Assembly: GCA_965198725.1 (NCBI GenBank)
Contig: CBDAPX010000001.1
Location: forward strand, 2,294,001-2,358,000
Direction: 5' to 3'
From: CBDAPX01 sp965198725
GTDB lineage: Bacteria > Pseudomonadota > Alphaproteobacteria > Rhodobacterales > Rhodobacteraceae
DNA: 64,000 nt
The notes beneath the pieces were generated by a model, which saw nothing but the letters and a program-made list of their open reading frames with translations, did no database searches and was not told where the DNA came from. Shown one piece after another: positions 1 to 8,408 of this stretch. The translations under genes were made by a program, and so were the position numbers. The number at the start of each line of letters is the position of its first letter. The stretch's first letter is position 1.

Positions 1-1005
1 GGAATAAGCGCGCAGAACAGGCGCTTCGAAGCCCGGGATCAGACGCTTGTAGCTGTTGGTCGACGGGTTGGTGAAGGCGTTCAGCGCTTTGGCGTGCTTC
101 AGGATGCCGCCAATGAACCACAGGGCCTCATCCGACAGATCAGCATACTTGTCGCCAGCAAAGAGCGGCTTGCCGTCTTTCCAGATCGACATGTTGACGT
201 GCATGCCGGTGCCGTTGTCGCCTGCAATTGGCTTTGGCATGAAGGTTGCCGATTTGCCGTAAGCATGCGCCACGTTGTGGATCACGTATTTGTATTTCTG
301 AAGTTCGTCGCCTTGCTTGGTCACCGAACCAAAGATCAGGCCCAACTCGTGCTGGCAGGACGCCACTTCGTGGTGGTGCTTGTCGACCTTCATGCCCAGA
401 CGCTTCATCGTCGAGAGCATTTCGGAACGCAGGTCCTGGCTTTCGTCGATCGGGTTGACCGGGAAATAGCCGCCTTTGACGCCTGGGCGGTGGCCCATGT
501 TGCCCATCTCGTATTCTGTGTCGGTGTTCCAGGACGCGTCGGTTGCGTCAACTTCGTAGGACACTTTGTTGATCGAGTTGGAGTACTGGACGTTGTCGAA
601 GAGGAAGAATTCCGCCTCTGGACCCATGTAGGCAACGTCACCAATGCCCGAAGACTTCAGGTACGCTTCGGCTTTTTCGGCTGTGCCACGCGGGTCACGC
701 TCATACGCTTCGCCAGTGTCTGGTTCGACGATCGAGCAGTGAATACAAACGGTTTTTTCCGCGTAGAACGGGTCGATGTATACGCTTTCCGTGTCGGGCA
801 TCAGTTTCATGTCCGATGCTTCGATCGATTTCCAGCCAGCGATCGACGAGCCGTCAAACATGAAGCCTTCTTCGAGGAAGTCCTCGTCAACCTGGTCCGC
901 CATCACGGTCACGTGCTGAAGCTTACCGCGCGGATCGGTGAAGCGAATATCGACATATGCCGCTTCTTCGTCCGCGATCAGCTTAAGAACTGCGTCCTTA
1001 CTCAT
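1..1005 (-). CDS. glnA: Glutamine synthetase type I, 3' end outside window
   Basis: ATP-dependent glutamate-to-glutamine conversion, the entry point of ammonia assimilation in the cytoplasm. The 335 codons present read without interruption as the N-terminal two thirds of the roughly 468-residue class I dodecameric enzyme. Visible landmarks are the beta-grasp segment FDGSSIAGW (about 50-58), GPEAEFF with metal-ligand Glu (128-134), the HHEVA block (210-214), NGTGMHVN (264-271) and NPSTNSYKRLIPGFEAP (313-329). The adenylylation-loop Tyr lies beyond the window edge. The start at 1005 is the only sensible one. It lies 36 bp downstream of glnB on the same strand, the usual glnBA operon, so expression is probably nitrogen-controlled. 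Confidence 0.98.
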   Translation of the reverse strand, partial: MSKDAVLKLIADEEAAYVDIRFTDPRGKLQHVTVMADQVDEDFLEEGFMFDGSSIAGWKSIEASDMKLMPDTESVYIDPFYAEKTVCIHCSIVEPDTGEAYERDPRGTAEKAEAYLKSSGIGDVAYMGPEAEFFLFDNVQYSNSINKVSYEVDATDASWNTDTEYEMGNMGHRPGVKGGYFPVNPIDESQDLRSEMLSTMKRLGMKVDKHHHEVASCQHELGLIFGSVTKQGDELQKYKYVIHNVAHAYGKSATFMPKPIAGDNGTGMHVNMSIWKDGKPLFAGDKYADLSDEALWFIGGILKHAKALNAFTNPSTNSYKRLIPGFEAPVLRAYS

Positions 1006-1041
1006 TCCGTTGGATCCTCTTTATTGAGTAGTTGAGTTGTA

Positions 1042-1380
1042 TCAGAGCGCGTCCGAGCCGGTTTCACCGGTCCGGATACGAATGGTCTGTTCGACGGTGG
1101 AGACAAAGATTTTGCCGTCGCCGATCTTGTCTGTCTTGGCAGCCGCGACAATCGCATCAATGGCGTTGTCGACCAGGTCGTCATCCAAAACGACTTCGAT
1201 TTTCACTTTGGGAAGAAAGTCCACGACATATTCCGCGCCGCGATAGAGTTCCGTGTGACCTTTCTGGCGGCCAAACCCTTTGACTTCGATGACGCTCAGA
1301 CCCTGAACGCCCACCTCTTGCAAGGCTTCCTTAACCTCATCAAGCTTGAACGGCTTGATGATTGCTTCGATCTTTTTCAT
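1042..1380 (-). CDS. glnB: Nitrogen regulatory protein PII
   Basis: Trimeric signal protein that senses 2-oxoglutarate and ATP/ADP and relays nitrogen status to glutamine synthetase adenylyltransferase and NtrB. The full-length 112-residue protein starts MKKIEAIIKPFKLDEVKEAL. The T-loop RGAEYVVDFLPK carries Tyr51, the uridylylation site. The C-terminal signature IGDGKIFVSTVEQTIRIRTGE is intact. A GAGGAG ribosome-binding site lies 6-7 nt before the ATG. It is the first gene of a glnB-glnA operon and is divergent from nnr. The choice of GlnB over GlnK rests on linkage to glnA; no amtB is adjacent. Confidence 0.97.
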   Translation of the reverse strand: MKKIEAIIKPFKLDEVKEALQEVGVQGLSVIEVKGFGRQKGHTELYRGAEYVVDFLPKVKIEVVLDDDLVDNAIDAIVAAAKTDKIGDGKIFVSTVEQTIRIRTGETGSDAL

Positions 1381-1458
1381 GGGGTCTCCTCGCCATGTTT
1401 TTTAAGTGACAGACCACTTCTGTTTTCCGGCCACAATCCGATAGGGTCAGAGGTTAAG

Positions 1459-1489
1459 GGGACGCGATTTGGAATATATTGTCGCGCCC
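1459..1489. promoter_or_regulatory. Inverted repeat in the glnB/nnr divergent promoter region
   Basis: GGACGCGA (from 1460) and TCGCGCCC (1482-1489) form an imperfect 8-bp inverted repeat, 7 of 8 matching, around an AT-rich 14-bp core. It sits about 80 bp upstream of the glnB start. Its position suits an activator site for the glnBA operon, such as NtrC, but I cannot match it to a firm consensus. Confidence 0.3.
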
Positions 1490-1544
1490 AAAAATAAGGC
1501 AAAGTGATTAAATATTGTGCGAAAATGAATCGACGAGCCACGTC

Positions 1545-3158
1545 ATGACGGAACTGCTGCGTTCGGCCGAGATGCGGGCCGTTGAAGAGGTCGAGATTGC
1601 ACGCGGCGCGGTCTCTGGTCTGGCATTGATGGAGGCCGCGGGGCACGCCTCTGTTAATGCGATTCTGGCGGAATGGCCCCGCTTTTCAGGTCCGCGCCTC
1701 CCTTCTGAACACAGCGATGATGCAGAGGGTGGGGATGAGTATTTGGAAAGAGAAGAAGGGGCATGGCGCGCCACGGTACTGTGCGGTCCGGGCAACAACG
1801 GAGGTGACGGATTTGTTGTGGCGCGATTGCTGGCCGTGCGGGGTTGGGAAGTATCGGTGTATTTGTTGGGGGATGCGTCGAAACTGCCCCCCGATGCGCG
1901 AGCGAACTATACCCGGTGGCTGGAGATAGGCGATGTCGTGCCGCTGCCGGCGGCCTGTTCTGCGCCATGGCGGGCGGATTTGGTGGTAGATGCTGTGTTT
2001 GGCATAGGGCTGACGCGCGCTGTCAACGATGATGTCATGGTGTCGATTTTCAGCTTTATGCCGCCGGAAGATGTGATCGGGCCGGATCGGCGACCGCAGG
2101 TCGTGGCGCTGGATATTCCAACAGGTCTGTCGGCGGATACCGGGCGTTTGATGCCTGTTGCCGTGGAGGCGGACATGACGGTTACGTTTCATGCACGAAA
2201 GCTGGGTCATGTCTTGGGACGCGGCCCGGCGGTTTGTGGGGTGCTGCGCGTGGTGGATATCGGCCTGTCGCCGGGACCATTGGGCAAATATGTCAGGCTG
2301 GGCAGTGCGCCGGAGCCGTGGCTGGCAAAGGGCGGCGGGCAGCATAAATTTGCGCATGGTCATGCGTTCATCCTGTGCGGTGGGGCGGGTCGCACGGGGG
2401 CGGCGCGTCTTGCTGCAAGGGGCGCGTTGCGGATTGGCGCGGGCTTGGTCACGTTGGGGGTGCCGCCGTCAGCGCAATTGGAAGTGGCCAGTCAGATTAC
2501 ATCAATCATGCTGACCCGGGTTGGTGACGGCGGGGGTTTGGCCGCAGTATTGGAAGATGGCAGGCTGAATGCGCTGTGTCTTGGTCCGGGCCTGGGCCTT
2601 GACAGGGCACGGGACTGCGTGCCTGTCGCGCTTGGCGCGCAGCAAGACAAGACCGGTCCGCGGCGTGCAGTTATTTTGGATGCGGATGCTCTGACGGCTT
2701 ATGAGCCTGAACCTCAGCGGCTTTTCGAGATGCTTCATGCGCGGTGTGTGATAACCCCGCATGGGGGCGAGTTTGCGCGCTTGTTTCCCGATATTGCCGC
2801 GCGTCTTAGCGAAGCAGACAAGACCGGAGGCGATTATTCCAAGGTGGACGCCACACGGGATGCGGCGGCGCGTGCGGGCTGTGTGGTCCTGTTCAAAGGG
2901 CCGGATACGGTCATTGCAGCGCCGGATGGAAAATGTGCAGTCCACGCGGCATCCGCGCCGTGGCTCGCAACAGCGGGGTCTGGGGATGTTTTGGCCGGAT
3001 TTATCACCGGGCTCTGGGCGCGCGGGTTTGACCCGATGACAGCCGCGGAAACGGGGGTTTGGGCACATAGTGCCTGCGCGCGACGTTTCGGGCCGGGTTT
3101 GATTGCCGAGGATTTGCCAGAGCAACTGCCGGGCGTTTTTCAGGATCTCGGCCTTTAA
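1545..3158 (+). CDS. nnr: Bifunctional NAD(P)H-hydrate epimerase / ADP-dependent NAD(P)H-hydrate dehydratase
   Basis: Repairs the damaged nicotinamide cofactors NADHX and NADPHX. The N-terminal YjeF_N epimerase domain holds GPGNNGGDGFVVARLL near residue 82 and the VVDAVFGIGLTR segment. The C-terminal ribokinase-like dehydratase domain holds LDADALTAYE, CVITPHGGEFARLF and the ATP/ADP-site motif ATAGSGDVLAGFITGL. I chose the ATG at 1545 (MTELLRSAEMRAVEE), which matches the family N-terminus; a TTG 30 nt upstream would add ten unconserved residues. An unusual acidic stretch (about residues 50-65, SDDAEGGDEYLEREE) sits between the first helix and the Rossmann core. The stop codon overlaps that of the convergent Hint gene. 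Confidence 0.93.
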   Translation: MTELLRSAEMRAVEEVEIARGAVSGLALMEAAGHASVNAILAEWPRFSGPRLPSEHSDDAEGGDEYLEREEGAWRATVLCGPGNNGGDGFVVARLLAVRGWEVSVYLLGDASKLPPDARANYTRWLEIGDVVPLPAACSAPWRADLVVDAVFGIGLTRAVNDDVMVSIFSFMPPEDVIGPDRRPQVVALDIPTGLSADTGRLMPVAVEADMTVTFHARKLGHVLGRGPAVCGVLRVVDIGLSPGPLGKYVRLGSAPEPWLAKGGGQHKFAHGHAFILCGGAGRTGAARLAARGALRIGAGLVTLGVPPSAQLEVASQITSIMLTRVGDGGGLAAVLEDGRLNALCLGPGLGLDRARDCVPVALGAQQDKTGPRRAVILDADALTAYEPEPQRLFEMLHARCVITPHGGEFARLFPDIAARLSEADKTGGDYSKVDATRDAAARAGCVVLFKGPDTVIAAPDGKCAVHAASAPWLATAGSGDVLAGFITGLWARGFDPMTAAETGVWAHSACARRFGPGLIAEDLPEQLPGVFQDLGL

Positions 3159-3664
3159 GCGGCCTTGGTCAAGCAAAGCTCCGAGGCGGCAAAGCCTAGT
3201 TCCAAACCGCCGGCATAGAGGATTTCGTCATCTGCAAAGACCGGTCTGAGCAAGGATAGCCGCTGTACCCCGGCATCGCGCACGCCATCCAAATGGGCCA
3301 ATGCGGCAATCGGTTCGAGTTCTGCGCGCGGGCCAAACCGCCGGACCGTGCGACGGTTGCGGACCAATAATTTTTGAAGCGCGGGCAGGGTGACAGGACC
3401 GGTGATATCCTTGATTGCGAACGCTCCGGGCAGAACGGTCATGGTCGGACCGCGATAGGCCACAGGGACCAAATCCAAAAGCGTGGCGAACCCTTTGCCA
3501 CGTGTGATGATCCGGTCGCCGGGCGAAAGAAACTCAATCGGCAAGGCGCCGTCCTGTGTCAGGAGACTGATACCGAGGGGAATACCAACGGTATCAGGTG
3601 CATCAGTCAACGGACCCGCAAACGGAGAATGCCCCGATGCGCGCCGGACCGTTTTCGGTTCCAT
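3155..3664 (-). CDS. Hint-domain (hedgehog/intein-type) protein
   Basis: A 169-residue protein with a Hint_2-like fold. The segment GIPLGISLLTQDGALPIEFLSPGDRI is the typical opening, followed by TLLDLVPVAYRG and a LLVRNRRTVRRFG stretch where related proteins have the xSPxHR-like block. Free-standing Hint proteins are abundant in Roseobacters, often attached to calcium-binding surface proteins; their role is not established. The usual Cys/Ser nucleophile position is occupied by Ile-Ser (GISLL), so autoprocessing is uncertain. I chose the ATG at 3664 (MEPKTVRRASG); the longer reading adds a Lys-rich leader with no similarity. The gene is convergent with nnr, and the two stop codons overlap. Confidence 0.7.
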   Translation of the reverse strand: MEPKTVRRASGHSPFAGPLTDAPDTVGIPLGISLLTQDGALPIEFLSPGDRIITRGKGFATLLDLVPVAYRGPTMTVLPGAFAIKDITGPVTLPALQKLLVRNRRTVRRFGPRAELEPIAALAHLDGVRDAGVQRLSLLRPVFADDEILYAGGLELGFAASELCLTKAA

Positions 3665-3850
3665 GGGCGTGCTCACTTTAATCTGCCTCGTTTTTTTTTT
3701 AGGAAGAATACGGCAAAAAGATGTTAATGTCGCTGGTTTTTTCGCCTTTGGCGTGCATCGGCGCAGAGCGTATATTTCCACTCGCATCCCTTGAAAGGCT
3801 TTGCTATGCAGCGCCGACGGTTCGACGCGAGGCGCGAACGGACCGCATGT

Positions 3851-3935
3851 GCGGGTGTGGCGAAATTGGTAGACGCACCAGATTTAGGTTCTGGCGCCGC
3901 AAGGCGTGGGGGTTCAAGTCCCTCCACCCGCACCA
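3851..3935 (+). tRNA. tRNA-Leu (UAG anticodon)
   Basis: An 85-nt cloverleaf including an encoded CCA. The acceptor GCGGGTG pairs with CACCCGC, the anticodon stem-loop CAGATTTAGGTTCTG shows TAG, there is a long class II variable arm, and the T-loop is GTTCAAGTC. Discriminator A is followed by CCA at 3933-3935. No integrated element follows it; the next gene is convergent. Confidence 0.97.
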
Positions 3936-4019
3936 CAGTTCCCTTTTGGCAAGGGCGTGTCCTCAACATAGCAATGGCCGAACGTTTGGGTGGCGTGTCC
4001 GTTGAGGCGACCAGCCGGT

Positions 4020-5129
4020 TTAGATGAAGGGAAGCTCGGACAGACTAGCCGCATGGACCGATGATCCCATCCGCATCTCGACGCGCGTGCCGGGTGCGGA
4101 TCGGTCCGCCTGAACCAGGCCGATGCCAATGGTTTTGTCCAAGCGTTTGGAATAGGCAAATTCCGAGACAAATCCGATCTCTTCCCCGTCTTTGAACAGG
4201 GGCAGTTGATGCCCCGGCGGCGTCGGGTTGTCATCCATGACGAGCCCTACGCGACAGCGGCTCGGGCCGGTTTGCGCGATCCGCTCCAAGGCCGCTTTGC
4301 CGACAAAGTCGTGGCCGTTGGCCAGATCGACAAGCTTTCCAAGGCCCATCTCAAAGGGGTTGGCCCGATGGGTTTGCAGGCGCATATCTGCGCCGTATGA
4401 AATCAGCCCGCTTTCCAGACGTTCGATATCATTCGGGGCGCCGGGGCCGATGTTGTGGGGCTGTCCGGCTGATTTGACCTGCTCCCACAGACTGTCTGCG
4501 TGGCTGCTGTCCATCAGGTAAAGCTCATACCCGCCTTGTTTTGACCAGCCGGACCGCGCGAGCACCAACGGGATGTCGTCAAGCCGGGTTTCGGCAAAGC
4601 CGAAATAAGAAAAGTCGCGTACGTGATCGCCGAAGAGTGCCGCGACCACTTCGACGGCTTTGGGACCTTGGATCGCCAGGGGAGAGACATCCGGTTCGAA
4701 AACCGCCACGTCCCAGCCGTGATGGTGCGCGATTGCGGAGGCCCAAAGGTGTATGTCGCTGTCGGCGACTGACAACCAATAGCGGTCTTCGCCGAGCTTC
4801 AGCAGAACCGGATCATTGATCAACCAGCCGTTATGGTCGCACAGGGGCACATACCGACCTTGGCCGATACGGGTTTTCGTCAAATTGCGAGGCGTTAGAT
4901 ATTGCGCCAAACGACCGGCATCCGGGCCGCGCAATTCGACCTGCCTTTGGGCGGCGACGTCCCACATCGCCACACCGTTGATCAGCCGGTCATATTCAGC
5001 ATCGGGATCGCCGAAATGACCCGGGATGAGCATGTGGTTATAGACCGAAAAGCTTTGCACGCCGTCGCGCACCGTGGCGTCGAAATACGCCGACTTGCGC
5101 AGGTTGGGGCCAATACCGATGCTGTACAT
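4020..5129 (-). CDS. DmdA-like aminomethyltransferase-family protein (possible DMSP demethylase)
   Basis: A 369-residue member of the GcvT/DmdA fold, which transfers a methyl or methylene group to tetrahydrofolate. Segments typical of the DMSP-demethylase branch are SVYNHMLIPGHFG (about 25-37), MWDVAAQRQVELRGPDA, DHNGWLINDPV, DVSPLAIQGPKA, ARSGWSKQGGYELYL and NDIERLESGLISYGADM. If it is DmdA it would convert dimethylsulfoniopropionate to methylmercaptopropionate. Roseobacters carry several DmdA-like paralogues of unproven substrate, so I leave the symbol empty. The start at 5129 is fixed by a CCGGAGA ribosome-binding site; an in-frame start at 5228 lacks one. It is a single-gene unit, divergent from the lectin gene. 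Confidence 0.75.
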   Translation of the reverse strand: MYSIGIGPNLRKSAYFDATVRDGVQSFSVYNHMLIPGHFGDPDAEYDRLINGVAMWDVAAQRQVELRGPDAGRLAQYLTPRNLTKTRIGQGRYVPLCDHNGWLINDPVLLKLGEDRYWLSVADSDIHLWASAIAHHHGWDVAVFEPDVSPLAIQGPKAVEVVAALFGDHVRDFSYFGFAETRLDDIPLVLARSGWSKQGGYELYLMDSSHADSLWEQVKSAGQPHNIGPGAPNDIERLESGLISYGADMRLQTHRANPFEMGLGKLVDLANGHDFVGKAALERIAQTGPSRCRVGLVMDDNPTPPGHQLPLFKDGEEIGFVSEFAYSKRLDKTIGIGLVQADRSAPGTRVEMRMGSSVHAASLSELPFI

Positions 5130-5337
5130 ACGCGGTCTCCGGAGCAGGTGGTGTTGTCTTGCGTCTTGATGGACTGATTTGCAACGCATGTCTAACCGAT
5201 CGGATCGGGCCGGAACCCAGTGGTGCATAACTTATGCAGGGACCTTTGGTCGGGCCCAGAATTTGAAGGCAATCCAACAGTTTTTGCTGTGACGGGGACT
5301 GAGAGACCGTTAGGATAGTAAAAAACAGGTGATCCAC

Positions 5338-5739
5338 ATGGCAAAAGCAGCAGAAAAATCCACAGCGCCCGCGGATGGAAAATTCGCGCAAACGGTTTTT
5401 TCCGTGGGAGAGTTGCAGATGATTTCCGCCGCGGATGAACTGTTCAATCACGTGGACGATGGATTGCCGATGTGGTCCGAGGACGGCGATCGGCAGGTGA
5501 CGGAAAAGATCACTTTTGCCAATGCCTTTGCTGACGCTCCTAACATCACCCTGGGATTGACGGGTATTGACGCCGCCCATGATCAGAACCTGCGATTTCA
5601 ACTGATCGCGCAGGATGTCGCGACAGACGGGTTCACCATTGCGATGACCACTTGGGGCGACACCCATATCGCGCGCGCGTCAGTGTCATGGCAGGCGACG
5701 GGCCGCACGGCGCCAAGGTCACGTCGGACGCCCAGCTAA
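5338..5739 (+). CDS. H-type lectin domain protein
   Basis: A 133-residue protein with one H-type lectin-like domain (about residues 40-118): KITFANAFADAPNITLGLTGID, then NLRFQLIAQDVATDGFTIAMTTWGDT and the closing ASVSWQATG. H-type lectins of invertebrates bind GalNAc; bacterial members are uncharacterised. There is no signal peptide, so it appears cytoplasmic. The ATG at 5338 has AGGTG 5 nt upstream. The last eleven residues (RTAPRSRRTPS) are basic and unlike the domain. A +1 reading after WQATG gives a more ordinary tail, so a late frameshift is possible. Confidence 0.7.
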   Translation: MAKAAEKSTAPADGKFAQTVFSVGELQMISAADELFNHVDDGLPMWSEDGDRQVTEKITFANAFADAPNITLGLTGIDAAHDQNLRFQLIAQDVATDGFTIAMTTWGDTHIARASVSWQATGRTAPRSRRTPS

Positions 5740-5769
5740 ACCTAAATCGGATGTCCTTGCCGCATCTGT

Positions 5770-6702
5770 TTACGGCAAAAGCAACAACCAGACCCAGACG
5801 GTCAGGATAGATGAGCCGGTCGCGATCAGCACCGAGCTGGCCGCGACGCGCTTGGCGCGACCGTACATATTGGCAAAAATATAGGCGTTAAAGCCCGGGG
5901 CCATAGTGGAGGTCAGGACCGCAGATCGGAAGAGATCCTGGTTCAGCGCAGTCAAGCTGCCAAAACTCCAGACCAGGATCGGATGCAGGATGAGCGAGAC
6001 GGCGCACACAAACAGGATCGTACGCAGATCACCTTCGGGCTTGTACTGAACCAGCACACCGCCAAGCGCAAAAAGCGCGCCGGGCAAGGCCGCGCGGATG
6101 ATCAGGTCCAGCGCATCATTGACGGGGCCGGGAATGGGCAAACCGGTGAGATTGACAAAAAAGCCAAGCACGATGCCAAGGATCAAGGCGTTCTGAAACA
6201 TCGCCCTAAAGACAGCGCCGGCAAAAGCGGTGCCCGACTTGCCGCGGTTGCGGACAAATTCCATGACCGTGACGCCAACGCCGTAACAAAACGGGGCATG
6301 AAAGGCGATGATTGCATAGTTGCCGGTTAGCGCGTCCGCGCCATAAGCGCGTTCGGTGATCGGCAGCCCCAGCAGGACCGAGTTCGAAAAAAGACAGCAA
6401 AACCCGATCGCAACGCAGTCTTCCCAGTCGCGGGAAAAGATGTAACGCGCCCCAAAAAGACCGGCCAGAAAACACATGCCCGCACCGCTGTAAAAGCTGA
6501 CCATGAGGGCTGGTTCGAAACTGGAGGAAAGGTCAATCTCGGCAATGGCGTGAAAGAGCAGGCAAGGGATCGCAAAGCCTTGGGTGAACTTCATGATGCC
6601 GTCGATATGGCTTTGCTGAAACATGCCGGCGCGTGTGGCCGTGTACCCGGCACCGATGACCAGAAAGACCGGTAGAATGACCGTGATCAGCGTGTTCAGC
6701 AT
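5770..6702 (-). CDS. AEC-family (auxin efflux carrier type) permease
   Basis: A 310-residue inner-membrane protein with about ten hydrophobic helices in two halves. It starts MLNTLITVILPVFLVIGAGY, the standard first helix of bacterial AEC transporters, and ends ILTVWVWLLLLP. Mid-protein motifs include FSNSVLLGLPITERAYG (about residues 108-125) and the second-half GALFALGGVLVQY. Bacterial AEC members move malate, malonate or other carboxylates; the substrate here is unknown. It is a single-gene unit convergent with the lectin gene. Confidence 0.85.
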   Translation of the reverse strand: MLNTLITVILPVFLVIGAGYTATRAGMFQQSHIDGIMKFTQGFAIPCLLFHAIAEIDLSSSFEPALMVSFYSGAGMCFLAGLFGARYIFSRDWEDCVAIGFCCLFSNSVLLGLPITERAYGADALTGNYAIIAFHAPFCYGVGVTVMEFVRNRGKSGTAFAGAVFRAMFQNALILGIVLGFFVNLTGLPIPGPVNDALDLIIRAALPGALFALGGVLVQYKPEGDLRTILFVCAVSLILHPILVWSFGSLTALNQDLFRSAVLTSTMAPGFNAYIFANMYGRAKRVAASSVLIATGSSILTVWVWLLLLP

Positions 6703-6783
6703 GTCAGGTCCCGTTCTGCGTGGCGTGGTGCAGGACGCCTCCGGCGGGAGTATTTTGCAAGAGAAGAAGCCTCGGTCGCCACG

Positions 6784-7581
6784 TCAGATCGGCAGGGTCA
6801 GGACCATGCCATCATAGGCCGCGCTGACATGGTCGGGCGTTTCGTCTGTAACCGTCGCATAGTCGAGGTCGATATGCATGTTGGTCAGGATGGCCTGTTT
6901 GGGGGCCGCCCGGGCGATCCATTCGAGCGACAGGTCCAGATGCGCGTGCGTCGGGTGTGGGGTACGGCGCAGGGCGTCGAGGATCCAGACATCAAGATCG
7001 TTCAGCTCGGACCAGGCGGCTTTGGGGATGTCGACCACATCGGGAAGATAGGCCAGCCCCCCCATACGGAAGCCGAGGCTGTCGATCGAGCCGTGGCCGA
7101 CCTTGAACGGGGCGAACGGAATAGGGCCGCCGGGGCCATCCACCTCGAACGGACCGTCGATGGTTTTCATGTCGAGGATCGGCGGGTAAGGCGATCCTTC
7201 GGGTTGGACAAAGGCATAGCCAAAGCGCGCAAAAAGCGCGTTTTGGGTGTCGCCATCGGCCCAGACGGGCAAACGCGCGCGCATGTTGAAGACAATCATG
7301 CGCAAGTCATCGATCCCGTGCACGTGGTCGGCATGGGAATGGGTATAGACCACACCGTCCAGCCGTCCGGTGCCGGTATCCAGAAGCTGGCTGCGCAGAT
7401 CGGGCGAGGTGTCGATGAGAACGGATGTCGTGCCATCAGGACCGTCGCGTTCCACGAGCAGAGAGCAGCGCCGACGCACATTGCGCGGGTTATCCGGGTC
7501 ACAGTCGCCCCAGTGGCCGCCGAGACGCGGCACACCGCCGGAAGAGCCGCAGCCCAGGATGGTGAAGCGCAGTTGATCCAT
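6784..7581 (-). CDS. MBL-fold metallo-hydrolase, PhnP-like
   Basis: A 265-residue metallo-beta-lactamase-fold hydrolase. The N-terminus LRFTILGCGSSGGVPRLGG is typical of the PhnP/RNase Z-like group. The metal motif THSHADHVHGIDD (about residues 80-92) gives HxHxDH, and downstream ligands lie in FKVGHGS and LDALRRTPHPTHAHL. The Cys-containing DCDPDNPRNVRRRCS segment is a hallmark of the alphaproteobacterial branch that follows tatD. The start codon overlaps the tatD stop by one base, so the two are translationally coupled. The physiological substrate is unknown; cyclic phosphodiesters are known substrates of PhnP. Confidence 0.88.
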   Translation of the reverse strand: MDQLRFTILGCGSSGGVPRLGGHWGDCDPDNPRNVRRRCSLLVERDGPDGTTSVLIDTSPDLRSQLLDTGTGRLDGVVYTHSHADHVHGIDDLRMIVFNMRARLPVWADGDTQNALFARFGYAFVQPEGSPYPPILDMKTIDGPFEVDGPGGPIPFAPFKVGHGSIDSLGFRMGGLAYLPDVVDIPKAAWSELNDLDVWILDALRRTPHPTHAHLDLSLEWIARAAPKQAILTNMHIDLDYATVTDETPDHVSAAYDGMVLTLPI

Positions 7582-8387
7582 CAGGCGGCAGCCCGCCCGG
7601 ATGCGGCTTTCCAGAACAGGCGGTCAAAATTCGCCTCGGTCTGGGCCGCAAAGCTTGGGTAATCCATCGCGAACACATCCGCGCCGACGCGGGCTGTATG
7701 GGCGACATATGCCGGTTGGTTGCGTTTGCCGCGAAAGGGCGGGGGCGCAAGATACGGGCTGTCGGTTTCCACAAGAATGCGGTCGATCGGGGCCGCGGCA
7801 AAGATATCGCGCAGCGCCTGGCTTTTGGGAAAGGCCGCAATACCGGACATGGACAGGTAAAAGCCGAGGTCGAGTGCGGCATGGGCCAGCGCGGCGCTGG
7901 ACGAAAAGCAGTGCATCACGCAGGTATAGGCGCCATTGCGGTATTCTTCGGTCAGGATGCGGGCCATGTCGTCATCTGCATCCCGCGCGTGAATGATCAG
8001 CGGCAATCCGGTCTCGCGGGCAGCGGCGATATGCCGTCGCAGCGAAGTTTGCTGCGCCACGGCGCTGTCGGCGGTGTAATGATAGTCGAGCCCGCTTTCC
8101 CCGATGCCGACAAATTTGGGATGTTGGGCAAGTGATACCAGTTCATCCACGGTTGCCATTGGCTCATCCGCCACGCTCATCGGGTGGGTGCCGGCGGCAT
8201 AAAACACCGGAGCGTGGGTCTCTGCGATGGCGCGCACGGTGGGTTCGTTGCGCAGACGGGTACAGATGGTCACCATGCGGTGCACCCCCGCTGTTGCGGC
8301 TTCGGCAATAAAGTTGTCGAGCTGGCCTGCGAAATCCGGAAAATCGAGGTGGCAATGACTGTCTGTGATCAGCGGTGTGTCGGTCAT
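7581..8387 (-). CDS. tatD: TatD-family metal-dependent hydrolase
   Basis: A 268-residue TIM-barrel hydrolase of the amidohydrolase superfamily with 3'-5' exonuclease or DNase activity in studied members. The metal-binding and catalytic motifs are all intact: DSHCHLDFPDF (9-19), GIGESGLDYHY near residue 97, IIHARDADDD and VETDSPYLAPPPFRG. It lies 21 bp downstream of holB and overlaps the MBL gene. The holB-tatD-MBL arrangement is widely conserved. Confidence 0.92.
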   Translation of the reverse strand: MTDTPLITDSHCHLDFPDFAGQLDNFIAEAATAGVHRMVTICTRLRNEPTVRAIAETHAPVFYAAGTHPMSVADEPMATVDELVSLAQHPKFVGIGESGLDYHYTADSAVAQQTSLRRHIAAARETGLPLIIHARDADDDMARILTEEYRNGAYTCVMHCFSSSAALAHAALDLGFYLSMSGIAAFPKSQALRDIFAAAPIDRILVETDSPYLAPPPFRGKRNQPAYVAHTARVGADVFAMDYPSFAAQTEANFDRLFWKAASGRAAA

Positions 8388-8408
8388 GCGCCTCTTGCCC
8401 TTGTCCGC

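Noticed and set aside
94..1035. Plus-strand open frame of 313 codons opposite glnA
   Set aside because: It mirrors the conserved glnA frame, has no family features and is His/Val-rich in the manner of antisense readings of GC-rich genes.
6829..7662. Plus-strand open frame of 277 codons across the MBL hydrolase gene
   Set aside because: Antisense shadow of the MBL and tatD genes; no recognisable motif.
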